A DNA stretch of 64,000 nucleotides from Paraburkholderia acidicola (GTDB taxonomy: Bacteria > Pseudomonadota > Gammaproteobacteria > Burkholderiales > Burkholderiaceae), in NCBI RefSeq assembly GCF_002362315.1, contig NZ_MTZV01000004.1:682001-746000 (forward strand), read 5' to 3'. Within the stretch, counting starts at the first letter, position 1. Each line of letters begins with the position of its first letter. The position numbers and the translations under genes were made by a program. The notes below the pieces were generated by a model. The model saw only the letters and a list, made by a program, of their open reading frames with translations, ran no database searches and had not been told where the DNA came from. Below, piece after piece: positions 34,150 to 42,939 of the stretch.

Positions 34150-35253
34150 TTAGAAGCTATGTCGCATCCCGATGCGGCCGACCACCTGCTTGCCATCCGA
34201 CGACGGATCGAAACCAGCGATCTGCGCAACCGCTCCACCAGTCGCCCGTTGCAGTGCGGCGAGCGCATAGACCGCGGTGCGCTTCGACAGTTCGTACTCG
34301 ACGCTCAGGTTGAGCTGCTCATACTTCGGTTCCTGCCCGGTCGCATGATCGCGGCCATCGGTATACGTGAAACCCGCCGCGAGATTCAACTGGCTGGTCG
34401 CCGCATACGTGCCGGCGATTTCATAGTTCTGGAACTTCACGTCCTGGCCCGCATCGCCCTGCTGGAAGTCGACATCGGAGAAGTTGCCCATCGCCTTGAA
34501 CGAACCGAACGTGTACGACGCACCCGCCACGAAGATGTTCTGGCTACGCGCGTTCTGCAGATACGTGCCGTACACCGCGTTGGTAAAGCCGGGGCTGTTC
34601 TGGTAGCTCTGCACCGCCTCTTCCGGATCGTTCACACGCAGGTAACCGACGCCGATCGAGAACGGCCCATTCGTATAGGAACCGGCAGCGCTATACGCAG
34701 AATCGTTCGAGAACTGCCCGGCCTGGCCACCAAACGAATACAGCGCCTCGCCGGTAAACCCACCGATGGTCGGGCTCGTGTACTTCACCGCGTTGCTGAT
34801 CGCAAAGCCGTTGTCGAGGTTATCCATGTCGTTCGGATGCGAGAAATACCATCCACCGTACGTGCTGTTGAGCGAATACGGTTCCAGCAGATCGACGACC
34901 GGGTCCCACTGGCGCCCGAACGTCACGGTACCGCTCGTCGTGCTGGCAAGCCCGACGTACGCATTACGCGAAAACGCGAGCCCGCTACCGAGGCTGCCAT
35001 TCGTCGAATTGAACCCGCTCTCGAGGTCGAACACCGCAGACAGCCCACCGCCAAGGTCTTCATGGCCGCGCACGCCCCAGCGACTGCCGGCGCTCACGCC
35101 GCTCGCCATCTGCCACAGGTGCGAACCGTTCACGTTGCTCGCAAAATCGATACCGGTATCCAGAATGCCGTATAGCGTCACGCTGCTTTGCGCATGCGCG
35201 GTGCTGAACGCGCCGGCGCAGACAAGTGCTCCCACGATGCACTTCATTTTCAT
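34150..35253 (-). CDS. Gram-negative porin (OmpC/Omp32-type)
   Basis: A 367-residue porin. The signal peptide MKMKCIVGALVCAGAFSTAHA precedes QSSVTLYGILDTGIDFAS; later strands are WGVRGHEDLGGGLSAVFDLE and TSGTVTFGRQWDPVVDLLE, and the chain ends in GMRHSF with C-terminal Phe. GGAGG lies eight bases before ATG at 35253; a GTG three codons upstream is less likely. It is a paralogue of the porin at 32055. Both are probably nonspecific or anion-selective channels. Confidence 0.92.
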   Translation of the reverse strand: MKMKCIVGALVCAGAFSTAHAQSSVTLYGILDTGIDFASNVNGSHLWQMASGVSAGSRWGVRGHEDLGGGLSAVFDLESGFNSTNGSLGSGLAFSRNAYVGLASTTSGTVTFGRQWDPVVDLLEPYSLNSTYGGWYFSHPNDMDNLDNGFAISNAVKYTSPTIGGFTGEALYSFGGQAGQFSNDSAYSAAGSYTNGPFSIGVGYLRVNDPEEAVQSYQNSPGFTNAVYGTYLQNARSQNIFVAGASYTFGSFKAMGNFSDVDFQQGDAGQDVKFQNYEIAGTYAATSQLNLAAGFTYTDGRDHATGQEPKYEQLNLSVEYELSKRTAVYALAALQRATGGAVAQIAGFDPSSDGKQVVGRIGMRHSF

Positions 35254-35499
35254 CGAAACCACCTCCAGTTTAATAATTGAGGATGCCGGATCAATCTGAT
35301 GAACTGCTTGTCATCCGGATCTGCGCTGCCAATATATCGACTTCACAATGTTGTGAACCTGGAAGTCAGTCTTTCAGTTTTTATGTGGGGAAATGCATAG
35401 CGCAGCGTTGACGTTCGCGCAGACGCATGCGTCGCTGGAGTCGTGCGGTGTGAGAAGAGAAGTGGGAAAACTTGCGCGAGGAAGGTGCGCCGCTAGCGT

Positions 35500-36192
35500 T
35501 CAGCGCGGCCGGGTCGTGATCTGATAGCCGTAACGGCTGACGGTTTCGATCAATACGTCCGGTAACTCGTTCACGAGTTTACGACGCAGCCGCGAGACCA
35601 CCAGGTTGACACTCGATGGATCGACGTCGTCTTTCTCGGGCCACGCGTAGCGGATCAACTGATCGCGTGGTACCGGCGCGTTGACCTGACGCATCAGGCA
35701 TTCGAGTAGCAGATACTCGCGCCGCGTGACGATCAACCGGTGCGTGCCGTCGGTCAGCTCGCGCGTGAGCGCGTCGAGCGCGAGCGTACCCGGAGCGGGC
35801 GGCCCGGACACAGTGCCAGCATTGACACCTGCCGTGCGCTGCAACGCCTGCATGCGCTCGTGCATTTCGATAAACGAGTACGGTTGAGCAAAACACGCGT
35901 CGGCGCCGGCACGCAGTGCCTGGGCTCGCTGCTGCGCGCCTGCCACACCGAGCACGACGACGATCGCGGCTCCGGCCGCCGCGGCCGCGAACTGCGGCAG
36001 CATGTCGAGCAGCGCCGCGTACGATGCGGGATCGAGCGACATCATGACGATCGTGTCGAACGGTTCTTGCGCTGCGAGAAACGCACCGTCTCGCAGATCG
36101 TCCGCGCGCTGCAGGCTATGCGCGCTTTCCTGCAGCGCCTTGAAGAGCCATGCGGATTCGGGATGGGGTGCGGAAACGAACAGAATGCGCAT
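35500..36192 (-). CDS. OmpR-family regulator with degenerate receiver
   Basis: A 230-residue protein with a receiver-like domain (1-120) and a winged-helix DNA-binding domain (about 130-228, TRREYLLLECLMRQVNAPVPRDQLIRYAW, then VNLVVSRLRRKLVNE and TVSRYGYQI). The receiver lacks every active-site residue: the acidic pair is absent in RILFVSAPHPES, the phosphoacceptor position is Met51 in IVMMSLDP, the conserved Thr/Ser is Gly82 and the Lys is Gln103 in FAQPY. It therefore cannot be phosphorylated in the standard way. It follows the kinase gene by 38 bases and is the last gene of a three-gene operon. Confidence 0.85.
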   Translation of the reverse strand: MRILFVSAPHPESAWLFKALQESAHSLQRADDLRDGAFLAAQEPFDTIVMMSLDPASYAALLDMLPQFAAAAAGAAIVVVLGVAGAQQRAQALRAGADACFAQPYSFIEMHERMQALQRTAGVNAGTVSGPPAPGTLALDALTRELTDGTHRLIVTRREYLLLECLMRQVNAPVPRDQLIRYAWPEKDDVDPSSVNLVVSRLRRKLVNELPDVLIETVSRYGYQITTRPR

Positions 36193-36230
36193 TCAGCGAG
36201 CCATCGGAACGTGAAAGAGAGTTAGGCCAG

Positions 36231-37634
36231 TCATTCGAGCGTTTTCATCCAGCATTCGATCGTGACCCGCGTACCCGGATCGGCACTACCAATCCGCAGC
36301 GTGAAATCGTGCACATGCACGATCGCCGACACGATGCTCAATCCGAGCCCGGAACCGGCGATATGCCGTGTGCTCTCGCCGCGATAGAAACGCTGCAGCA
36401 CAGCATCGCGTTCGTTTGCTGCGATGCCTGGACCGTTGTCGATGATCTCCACCTGCGGCCCGAGCGGTGTCTGCGCGAGCACAACGCGCACCGTTCCGCT
36501 GCCCGGCTCGGTGAACTTGAGCGCGTTGTCGATGAGATTGCTGAGCGCCTCGAACAACAGCGCATGATCGCCGTGGATCGGCGCGACAGGAGACACCTGC
36601 ACGAGCAGTTCGATGGTGCGGCTCTCGGCGAGCGGTTCGTACAGTTCGCCGACTTCGCGCACCAGCGTTTCGAGCTGCACTTCGCCAAAACCGCCGCGCC
36701 GCTGCAGCGTGCCGATCTCGGAGATGCGCAGCATCGCGCGGAAACGGTTGAGCAGTCCATCGGTTTCGCCGCGAGCGCGATCGACGAGCCCCAGCAACGC
36801 CGCGTCGTCGAGCTTGTCGGTGTGCTCCGCGATATGTGCGAGCAGCGTACGCACATGCGCAAGCGGCGTGCGCAGATCGTGTGCGATGCCGTCGCAGACG
36901 CTCTTCACCTCGTTCATCAGGCGCTCGACTTCGGCGAGCATGTGGTTCACGAGATGCGACAGCATGTCGATTTCGTCGCGCCCGCCAATCGGCAGACGCT
37001 GCCCGAGGTCGCCCTGGGCGATCCGCTGCGTGACGCGGCGAATCGCCTTCAGCCGGCGCATCTGCCGCACGCTCAAACCGAGACCACCGGCGATGCCCGC
37101 GGCAAGACAGAAGATCCCGCCGCCGACCAGTGCATTGATGATGGTTTCGCGAATATTCAGAATGTGCGTGAGGTCGCGCGCCACCACGAGCGTGTCGCCG
37201 CTCTTCATCCGCTCGGCCATCGCGCGTACGACCGGCGCATGCTGATCGCCTTCGATCACGAGCGTATGTTCGAGCGTCCTGCCGCGTCGGTGCACCGCCA
37301 GCTCCGGCGGCAATTTCAGAATGTCGCCGGCGATATGCTGGCCATCCGCGGAGAACAGCCCGTAGAAGTTGGTGTGCATCCGCTCATGCTCGAGCCGCCG
37401 ATGAATCGCGTCGGCGAGTTGCTCGTGCGGCATCGAGTCGAGGTAGATGAGTTGCCAGTCCATCGGCACATCGGTTTCGCGCTCCATGTCGCCGGTAACC
37501 GCCCAGCCGATGAAGCCAAGCAGCAACATCACCGAGAGCGAAAAGATCACGGCGTAGACCGTGATCAGGCGAAAGGTCGTCGAATGCCAACGATGCTCGA
37601 GGGCGGATTGCGCCGGCAAGGAAGTGTCCGTCAA
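36231..37634 (-). CDS. Two-component sensor histidine kinase
   Basis: A 467-residue HK. Residues 22-48 and about 165-190 are membrane helices, enclosing a 115-residue periplasmic sensor; a HAMP domain (190-243) leads to the HisKA region with His252 (GIAHDLRTPLAHVR). The ATPase has the N box NLIDNALKFT, G1 DNGPGIAA and G2 GSGLGLSIVSAI. Its gene starts 10 bases after the response regulator and is followed by a pseudo-receiver regulator. The signal is unknown; the sensor domain has no obvious family. Confidence 0.92.
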   Translation of the reverse strand: MTDTSLPAQSALEHRWHSTTFRLITVYAVIFSLSVMLLLGFIGWAVTGDMERETDVPMDWQLIYLDSMPHEQLADAIHRRLEHERMHTNFYGLFSADGQHIAGDILKLPPELAVHRRGRTLEHTLVIEGDQHAPVVRAMAERMKSGDTLVVARDLTHILNIRETIINALVGGGIFCLAAGIAGGLGLSVRQMRRLKAIRRVTQRIAQGDLGQRLPIGGRDEIDMLSHLVNHMLAEVERLMNEVKSVCDGIAHDLRTPLAHVRTLLAHIAEHTDKLDDAALLGLVDRARGETDGLLNRFRAMLRISEIGTLQRRGGFGEVQLETLVREVGELYEPLAESRTIELLVQVSPVAPIHGDHALLFEALSNLIDNALKFTEPGSGTVRVVLAQTPLGPQVEIIDNGPGIAANERDAVLQRFYRGESTRHIAGSGLGLSIVSAIVHVHDFTLRIGSADPGTRVTIECWMKTLE

Positions 37635-37644
37635 GGTAGGCGGC

Positions 37645-38322
37645 TCACGCGAGGATGTATCCCGAACCGCGCACGGTCTGAATCATCGGCTTCGCGTCGG
37701 GAAGATTGATTTTTTTGCGCAGGCGGCCCATATGCACGTCGATCAGGTTAGTGCCCGGATCGAAGTGATAACCCCAGACCGCTTCGAACAGCATCGTGCG
37801 CGTGATGGTTTGCCCCGCGTGCCGCATCATGAATTCGAGCACCCGGTATTCGGTGGGCAGCAGCGCGATTTCCTCGCCGTTGTATTGCACCTTGCGCGAA
37901 ATCAGGTCGAGTTCGAGCGGACCGACACTCAACGTCATGGCCGATTGCGCGGTGGGCATCTGGCTGCGACGCAGCAGGACTTCGAGGCGTGCAGTGAGCT
38001 CGTCGGGATCGAATGGCTTGGTCAGATAGTCGTCGCCGCCGGCGCGCAGGCCGCGCACGCGTTCGTCGACGTCGCCGAGCGCACTCAACATCAGCACCGG
38101 CGTCTGCACGCCGATGCTGCGCATAGTAGTGAGAATGGTCAGACCGTCGACGCCCGGCAACATCCGGTCGAGCGTGATCACGTCGTACTCGTCGCTGATC
38201 GCGCGAACCATGCCGTCACGGCCGTTCGCAGCCCAGTCGACAGTGAAGCCGCGGTTTTTCAGTTGCCCGACAATTTCATTCGCGGTGATTTCATCGTCTT
38301 CGATCGTCAGTACTCTTGACAT
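37645..38322 (-). CDS. OmpR-type response regulator
   Basis: A 225-residue regulator, cognate partner of the kinase encoded 10 bases downstream. The receiver is complete: Glu8, Asp9 and Asp10, phosphoacceptor Asp52 in DVITLDRMLPGVDG, Ser/Thr in LMLSALGD and Lys in YLTKPFD. The C-terminal winged helix has LLPTEYRVLEFMMRHAG and TVRGSGYIL. The ATG at 38322 (MSRVLTIEDDE) is chosen with GGA six bases upstream. It is highly similar to the orphan regulator at 24067. Confidence 0.92.
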   Translation of the reverse strand: MSRVLTIEDDEITANEIVGQLKNRGFTVDWAANGRDGMVRAISDEYDVITLDRMLPGVDGLTILTTMRSIGVQTPVLMLSALGDVDERVRGLRAGGDDYLTKPFDPDELTARLEVLLRRSQMPTAQSAMTLSVGPLELDLISRKVQYNGEEIALLPTEYRVLEFMMRHAGQTITRTMLFEAVWGYHFDPGTNLIDVHMGRLRKKINLPDAKPMIQTVRGSGYILA

Positions 38323-38590
38323 GATCATTCCACACGCCGCAGCGATTTTAGCTGGCGCAGCTGACGGGTGCGACAGGTTGTCAGGGGATAGACATGATGC
38401 CATATTCGGCCTGCGGGCACAGTGCGCGACAGGCGGTCAGGCCTGTCGCAGGGCGGGGAAACGAGCTTGCAGGCTACGCGCACAGCCCTAACGGCCGCGC
38501 ATCGGCTTCATGAAAAAATATTTAAGTTTGCTGCGGAGAGTGGCCAGGGGCCAGGAGTCAGTCCGGGATCGGTCATCGATCCCGCCGGCC

Positions 38591-38797
38591 TTATGGCGCT
38601 GCCGCGCCACCAGCACGCTCGTTGCCGTGCCGGCGTAGGTAGCGCGCGTCGTTGTCCGCGCGATGGGCTCGCTCGATCCGGGCCTGTTCGAGCGTCGTAT
38701 CGGCAAGCGCGCCGCCCGTGCCCTGCACTTTCGCCAGCGCCGCGAGCGGTGTGCCGAACAGTGCCACTAATAGCAACCATCCTGTCAGTCGTTTCAT
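38591..38797 (-). CDS. Small exported hypothetical protein
   Basis: A 68-residue protein. Residues 1-22 form a signal peptide (MKRLTGWLLLVALFGTPLAALA), and the mature 46 residues are polar with VQGTGGALADTTLEQARIERAHRADNDARYLRRH, broken here as VQGTGGALADTTLEQARIE and RAHRADNDARYLRRH. Sequence beyond has no motif. The start at 38797 is set by the signal peptide. Function unknown. Confidence 0.55.
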   Translation of the reverse strand: MKRLTGWLLLVALFGTPLAALAKVQGTGGALADTTLEQARIERAHRADNDARYLRRHGNERAGGAAAP

Positions 38798-39105
38798 CGT
38801 AGCCCCCGCGTTCCGGTGCATCGCCGGCGGATTCACACGATGCGCGTAGCAGGCACGCGTGTTCCGCCCACTGATAACGATACGCCTGACTACCTGACTG
38901 TTCGGTGGCGGCAACATGAAGATTCGGCCATCGATCTACGCGCCCGGTTCGATAAAACAATCTTCATCCGCGGTCGGCCGTTCCGATAGATACGCCTGCC
39001 TATGCTTCCCCTCAACCGGTTGTGCGCCGCACGTTTGCGAACGCAGAGAAACCGGTGACCGGCGCGGCGCATCGCCCCGCCGTTCACACCATCGAGAGGG
39101 AAATC
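38798..39105. other. Divergent intergenic region
   Basis: A 308-base gap between the small leftward exported protein and the rightward DUF4148 gene. It should contain both promoters. I see no strong promoter, repeat or RNA gene. Confidence 0.4.
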
Positions 39106-39429
39106 ATGAAACTGACCTGCCGCACGGCCGCCTGCACGCTGTTGATGCTCGTGAGCGCCTCCGCCTTCGCATCGTCGCGGCTCACGCCGCAGCAATGCAA
39201 CGACTACCCGTTCAAGCCTTTGAGTGCGCCGGCCACCCACGCGCAACTGATGAACGAACTGGCCGAACTCGAATCGGTCGGTTATGACCCGTCGGCCGGG
39301 GACGACGATAACTATCCCAACGACATCCAGCAGGCCGAACAAAAGCTGCAGGTTAAATACCACGAGGATTGTGGCGCCGTCGCACCGCTTTCGACGGCGC
39401 AGTCGGCGCCGCAGGGCTCAGCGGAGTGA
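39106..39429 (+). CDS. DUF4148 domain-containing exported protein
   Basis: A 107-residue exported protein: signal peptide MKLTCRTAACTLLMLVSASAFA, then a DUF4148 core HAQLMNELAELESVGYDPS with NDIQQAEQKLQVKYHEDCG. Two cysteines (in QQCNDYP and EDCG) may form a disulfide. Ribosome site GAGAGGG lies upstream of ATG at 39106. Its 3' end overlaps the convergent aminotransferase gene by 12 bases. Function unknown; the second DUF4148 gene in this window, after the one at 33594. Confidence 0.8.
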   Translation: MKLTCRTAACTLLMLVSASAFASSRLTPQQCNDYPFKPLSAPATHAQLMNELAELESVGYDPSAGDDDNYPNDIQQAEQKLQVKYHEDCGAVAPLSTAQSAPQGSAE

Positions 39430-40644
39430 ACCGCGCCCACCGCCCGAGAGCGACTTCTCGAGCGCCGCCACACCGGCCGGCAGATCCACTGCGACACCGA
39501 GATCCACCATCGTGCGACCAAGCGCGTGCAGTGTCCTGAACAGATTGTGTTCGCGGCACTGCTCGCCCATCTGACCGATCCGCACGATCGGCAAGCCGAA
39601 CGAGCCGGATATTTCCACCTGATGCTGCCGCGAAATATGACCGCAGATATCGCCGGGGCTCAGTCCCTGCGGCGCCTCGATGCCGACCACCGAATTGAGC
39701 CGGCAAGCCTGCGGCGTATAGAGCGTGAGACCGAGTGCGGTGATCCCTTCCTGCAGCGCCACCGAGCACTTCTGGTGACGCGCAAAACGCTTCTCGAGCG
39801 TCTCTGCGCAAACCAGACGTAGCGCTTCATGCAGCGCAAGCACGCCCGACACCGGCGCCGTGTAGTGATAGCCCGCGTTGTGCCAGAAATTTTCGGCCAG
39901 CGAGGCATCGAGGCACCAGTGCGCGTTCGGTTGCTCGCGATGCTTGACGCGCTCCCAGGCCGCTTCCGAAAACGCGACCAGCGACACGCCCGGGATCGAC
40001 GACAAGCCCTTCTGACCGCCGGTAATCACCGCATCGATGCCCCACACGTCCATCTCGAGCGGAATCGTGCTGAGTGTGCACACGGCATCGACGATAACGA
40101 GCGCACCTGCCGCCTTCGCCAGCGCGGCGATGTCTTTCAGATGGTGATTCCACACCGTGTTCGATGTCTCGCCCTGCACGATCGTCACGATCTCGGGACG
40201 CACGCGGCGCAGCGCGGCCTCGACTGCTTCGAGGCTCGCCACCGCGCGATCCTCGACGTCGAGCATCGAGACGTCGGCACCGACGCGGCGACCCATTTCC
40301 GCCATCCGTTCGCTGAAAAAACCGTTCTTGATGCTCAAGACGCGCGTACCGTTCCACGCCAGATTGGAGATCGCCATTTCCATCGCTGCGGAACCGGGAC
40401 CGGCCACGCCGAGCACCCACTTCGAATTCGTCTGGAACACGTAGCGCGCCATCGTCTTCACCTGCCCGACCACCTTCGCCATCGTGCCGCCCAGGTGATT
40501 GATGACGATCGTGTTCGCCTTCGCAACGGCGGCGGGGATCGGCACGGGGCCGGCGCCCATCATCAGCAGCGGTTCTTCGGGAAGGATTGCGTCGAGCGAC
40601 TCGACGTCCGGGCACGGCACGGAGAAAGACGAAGTGATGGGCAT
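39418..40644 (-). CDS. PLP-dependent aminotransferase, alanine/serine-glyoxylate type
   Basis: A 408-residue class V aminotransferase. The PLP lysine is Lys212 in TGGQKGLSSIPG, with Asp186 in VIVDAVCTLS binding the pyridine nitrogen. The first conserved block is MMGAGPVPIPAAVAKA, then VAGPGSAAMEMAISNL and VQGETSNTVW. It likely moves an amino group from alanine, serine or a related donor to glyoxylate or pyruvate; relatives include ureidoglycine- and pyridoxamine-utilising enzymes, so the donor is not certain. The start at 40644 begins conserved residues; the frame extending to 40854 is unlike the family. Confidence 0.85.
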   Translation of the reverse strand: MPITSSFSVPCPDVESLDAILPEEPLLMMGAGPVPIPAAVAKANTIVINHLGGTMAKVVGQVKTMARYVFQTNSKWVLGVAGPGSAAMEMAISNLAWNGTRVLSIKNGFFSERMAEMGRRVGADVSMLDVEDRAVASLEAVEAALRRVRPEIVTIVQGETSNTVWNHHLKDIAALAKAAGALVIVDAVCTLSTIPLEMDVWGIDAVITGGQKGLSSIPGVSLVAFSEAAWERVKHREQPNAHWCLDASLAENFWHNAGYHYTAPVSGVLALHEALRLVCAETLEKRFARHQKCSVALQEGITALGLTLYTPQACRLNSVVGIEAPQGLSPGDICGHISRQHQVEISGSFGLPIVRIGQMGEQCREHNLFRTLHALGRTMVDLGVAVDLPAGVAALEKSLSGGGRGSLR

Positions 40645-41364
40645 GGTCAGTACGGATGAAATCGACAAGGTCGGAAAATTCAGGGAATTCAGAGAATAGC
40701 GCAAGTCTGCCTTTGACCTTTGGCAAACTACCAGCCGCTCGCCAACTTGAAATGTGCAATGCATTTTCGTCTTTCCTGCACGGAATCTGGCATTCCGCGT
40801 TCGCCATTGTGACAAAACCCGATGCCGTGGGGATAAATGTGTACCGGCTGCCAAAGCGATTTACCCGGAGCGGTGGAAATAATGAAAGATGCAATCCTGC
40901 TATGGAGTTTTTTAAGCGGATTGCGTAGGTAGAGGTTCAGCGGGATTTGCCCGACGTCATTCAAACCGGATTTATCGCACACAAATAAGCGGGGCCTCGC
41001 GGCGAACCGGGCGCGGCAGCAGCATCGCAAGGCACCATGCGGCTTCCCGCACGATCGATAGCGACGAGCGCTGCGTCCGTTGATTGAATCGGCGGGCGTG
41101 CGGCGATCCACACCGGCACTCCATTAATTGCACTGGTATTTATGCCAGATCGGTAGATTCAATTCCGCGCGACCTCGACCGTCTTTATACCGGGTAAAAC
41201 GGCACAGTCTTTTTTCAATAAATATTGAAATTCCAGACGACTGCCAATATTATTTTAATCCGGAATCGCAGTTGTCTGACTGAATGCTTCTCGACATCGG
41301 CTGACATGCTGCCGCACGGTTTAACTTCGCGCGGACGTGATACCCATCTACGAGGCGAAATTTC
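40645..41364. other. Long intergenic region with a regulatory palindrome
   Basis: This 720-base gap lies between the leftward aminotransferase and the rightward LysR gene. Open frames across it (for example 40728-41111 leftward) have no family likeness, ribosome site or consistent codon use. Its right third, 41110-41260, is AT-rich and contains an 18-base palindrome. I find no RNA gene. Confidence 0.55.
41213..41230. promoter_or_regulatory. 18-base palindrome upstream of LysR
   Basis: TTTCAATAAATATTGAAA is an inverted repeat with eight-base arms and a two-base spacer, 135 bases upstream of the LysR start, inside AT-rich DNA. It has the size and symmetry of a dimer-binding operator, possibly for LysR autoregulation. 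No binding evidence. Confidence 0.55.
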
Positions 41365-42336
41365 ATGAACCAGATTCACGCCATGCGTGTTTTCGTCAGA
41401 GTGGCCGAAACCGAGAGCTTTCGCCGCGCTGCGCAGCAACTCGATGTGTCGAATGCGCTCGTCACGCGTTCGATCGCGATGCTCGAAGCGCATCTGTGTA
41501 CCCGTCTCATCAATCGCACGACGCGCAACCTGTCGTTGACCGAAGCCGGCGTGCGCTACCTGGAAGGCTGCCGCGGGCTGCTCGAAGAACTCGATCATCT
41601 GGAAGGCACGGTCGCCCATACCGAGCGCGAACCCGGCGGCACGCTGCGCGTCGTCGTGTCCGGCACGCTGTCGCCGGCTGCGCTCACACCGCTACTCGAC
41701 GGCTACCGGCGCACGCATCCGCAGGTCCGGCTGCGGCTCACGCTCGCCGATCGCCCGGTCGATCTGCTTGAAGACGGCTACGACGTCGGTATCGTCACGG
41801 CGTTCTCGATCTCGGGCAAGGATCTGATCGAACAGCCCATCGGCACCAACGCGCTGGTGCCCTGCGCCGCGCCGGGCTATCTCGCCGAACGCGGCGAACC
41901 GCGCTCGCCGCTGGAACTCGCGCAGCATGCGTGCGTCGGGCTGCCGCCGGGGCAACGCAGCCCGACGTGGCACTTTGCCGGGCCGGACGGACGCCCGCTA
42001 CCCGTTACGCTGCACCAGGTCTACACGGTCAACAGCACGCTGATGGTCCGGCTCGCCGCGCTCTCGGGGATGGGCATCGCGATCCTGCCGGCGCAGCTCG
42101 TCGCAAGCGACTTTGCGGCGGGTACGCTGACGCGCATCATGAGCGATTACACCGTTGACGATCCCGAAGCGAATCTCTCGATCGTCTATCCGGGGCGTCG
42201 ATTCCTCGCGGCAAAAACCCAGTCGTTCATCGACCACACCATCGAGTACTTCAGTCGCGACGTAGCGCCGCTCCCGACGTTGATCGAGCGCATGCCGCAT
42301 CAGGCGAACGCGTGGCGCGTCGCACCGCACGCTTAA
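41365..42336 (+). CDS. LysR-family transcriptional regulator (CrgA-like)
   Basis: A 323-residue LTTR. The N-terminus is MNQIHAMRVFVRVAETESFR with AAQQLDVSNALVTRSIAMLE, then CTRLINRTTRNLSLTEAGVRYLEGC, the same architecture as the LysR product at 23117. The effector domain begins near residue 92. No divergent target gene is adjacent: its left neighbour is 720 bases away and the right neighbour converges. Target unknown. Confidence 0.87.
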   Translation: MNQIHAMRVFVRVAETESFRRAAQQLDVSNALVTRSIAMLEAHLCTRLINRTTRNLSLTEAGVRYLEGCRGLLEELDHLEGTVAHTEREPGGTLRVVVSGTLSPAALTPLLDGYRRTHPQVRLRLTLADRPVDLLEDGYDVGIVTAFSISGKDLIEQPIGTNALVPCAAPGYLAERGEPRSPLELAQHACVGLPPGQRSPTWHFAGPDGRPLPVTLHQVYTVNSTLMVRLAALSGMGIAILPAQLVASDFAAGTLTRIMSDYTVDDPEANLSIVYPGRRFLAAKTQSFIDHTIEYFSRDVAPLPTLIERMPHQANAWRVAPHA

Positions 42337-42370
42337 CGATGCGCCTGCACGACTAGTGGGATCGCTAACA

Positions 42371-42396
42371 GCACATGCCGCACATGCGGCACGTGC
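42371..42396. other. Hairpin between convergent genes
   Basis: GCACATGCCGC (42371-42381) and GCGGCACGTGC (42386-42396) pair over 11 positions with one mismatch and an ACAT loop. There is no T tail on either side, so it is at best a weak terminator shared by the LysR gene and the convergent gene at 42403. Confidence 0.4.
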
Positions 42397-42402
42397 CGCC
42401 GT

Positions 42403-42939
42403 TCAGGTTCCACTCGCGCCCGGATCCGGCCGCAGCGCGGTGTGTGCATCGTCGGGGGCGCCGCACACTTCGTGCAACAGCGCAGCCTCGCGCTCGTGCA
42501 CTTCGACCGGCATCCAGCGCGCACCTGCCTCGGCAAGATAGCGCGTGCGATGCTGCCCGTTGCGAAACGCCACGACGCCTTCGTGGTCCAGCCCCAGCCA
42601 GCCAAAGAGCCCCGGCGCGCGCCGCTTCGTCACCGTCACATACGGCATCTCAGGAATGCGTTCGTTCTCCGGATCGAGAAACTCGCGGATGCCGCGCACC
42701 TTGCCCGAATGCCATTCGTTGACGGGCTTCAACACGTAGTCGGTGTTGTCGCGATCCGCACATACCAGCAGTTTGCGCATGTCGACCAGCACGACCTGAT
42801 GACGTGTGCCGGGCGTGCCGAACACACGTTTTAGACGTACGTGGTCGTACCACCCGTGCTCGGGCAGAAGAACGGTCCAGACCGGTTCGGCCCCGGACGG
42901 CACAACGCTGGATGCGGGCGATGACATGGATACGGGCAT
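42403..42939 (-). CDS. Possible plasmid fertility-inhibition-family protein
   Basis: A 178-residue soluble protein. The middle has VVLVDMRKLLVCADRDNTDYVLKP broken by loops, and the C-terminal half has VVAFRNGQHRTRYLAEAGARWMPVEVHE, which resembles the GRHR-type motif of ParB-like folds and, from memory, the chromosomal proteins annotated as plasmid fertility inhibition factor family (FiwA-like). Nothing around it is plasmid-like, so the name may be only a fold label. Start near 42939 gives MPVSMSSPASSVVPSG; MSSPAS five codons in is an alternative. Confidence in function is low. Confidence 0.6.
   Translation of the reverse strand: MPVSMSSPASSVVPSGAEPVWTVLLPEHGWYDHVRLKRVFGTPGTRHQVVLVDMRKLLVCADRDNTDYVLKPVNEWHSGKVRGIREFLDPENERIPEMPYVTVTKRRAPGLFGWLGLDHEGVVAFRNGQHRTRYLAEAGARWMPVEVHEREAALLHEVCGAPDDAHTALRPDPGASGT

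Noticed and set aside
36150..37709. 519-codon open frame antisense to the histidine kinase
   Set aside because: Complement of an HK with all its boxes; composition typical of an antisense frame.
38426..38449. Hairpin GCGACAGG/CCTGTCGC
   Set aside because: Eight-base stem about 100 bases upstream of the response regulator; no T tail, no second structure, so not called as a riboswitch or terminator.
38565..38585. Hairpin CGGGATCG/CGATCCCG after the small exported gene
   Set aside because: Eight-base stem in the right place for a terminator, but no T tract follows on the minus strand.
40728..41111. 127-codon leftward frame in the 720-base gap
   Set aside because: Cys- and Arg-rich product with no motif or ribosome site; more likely non-coding.
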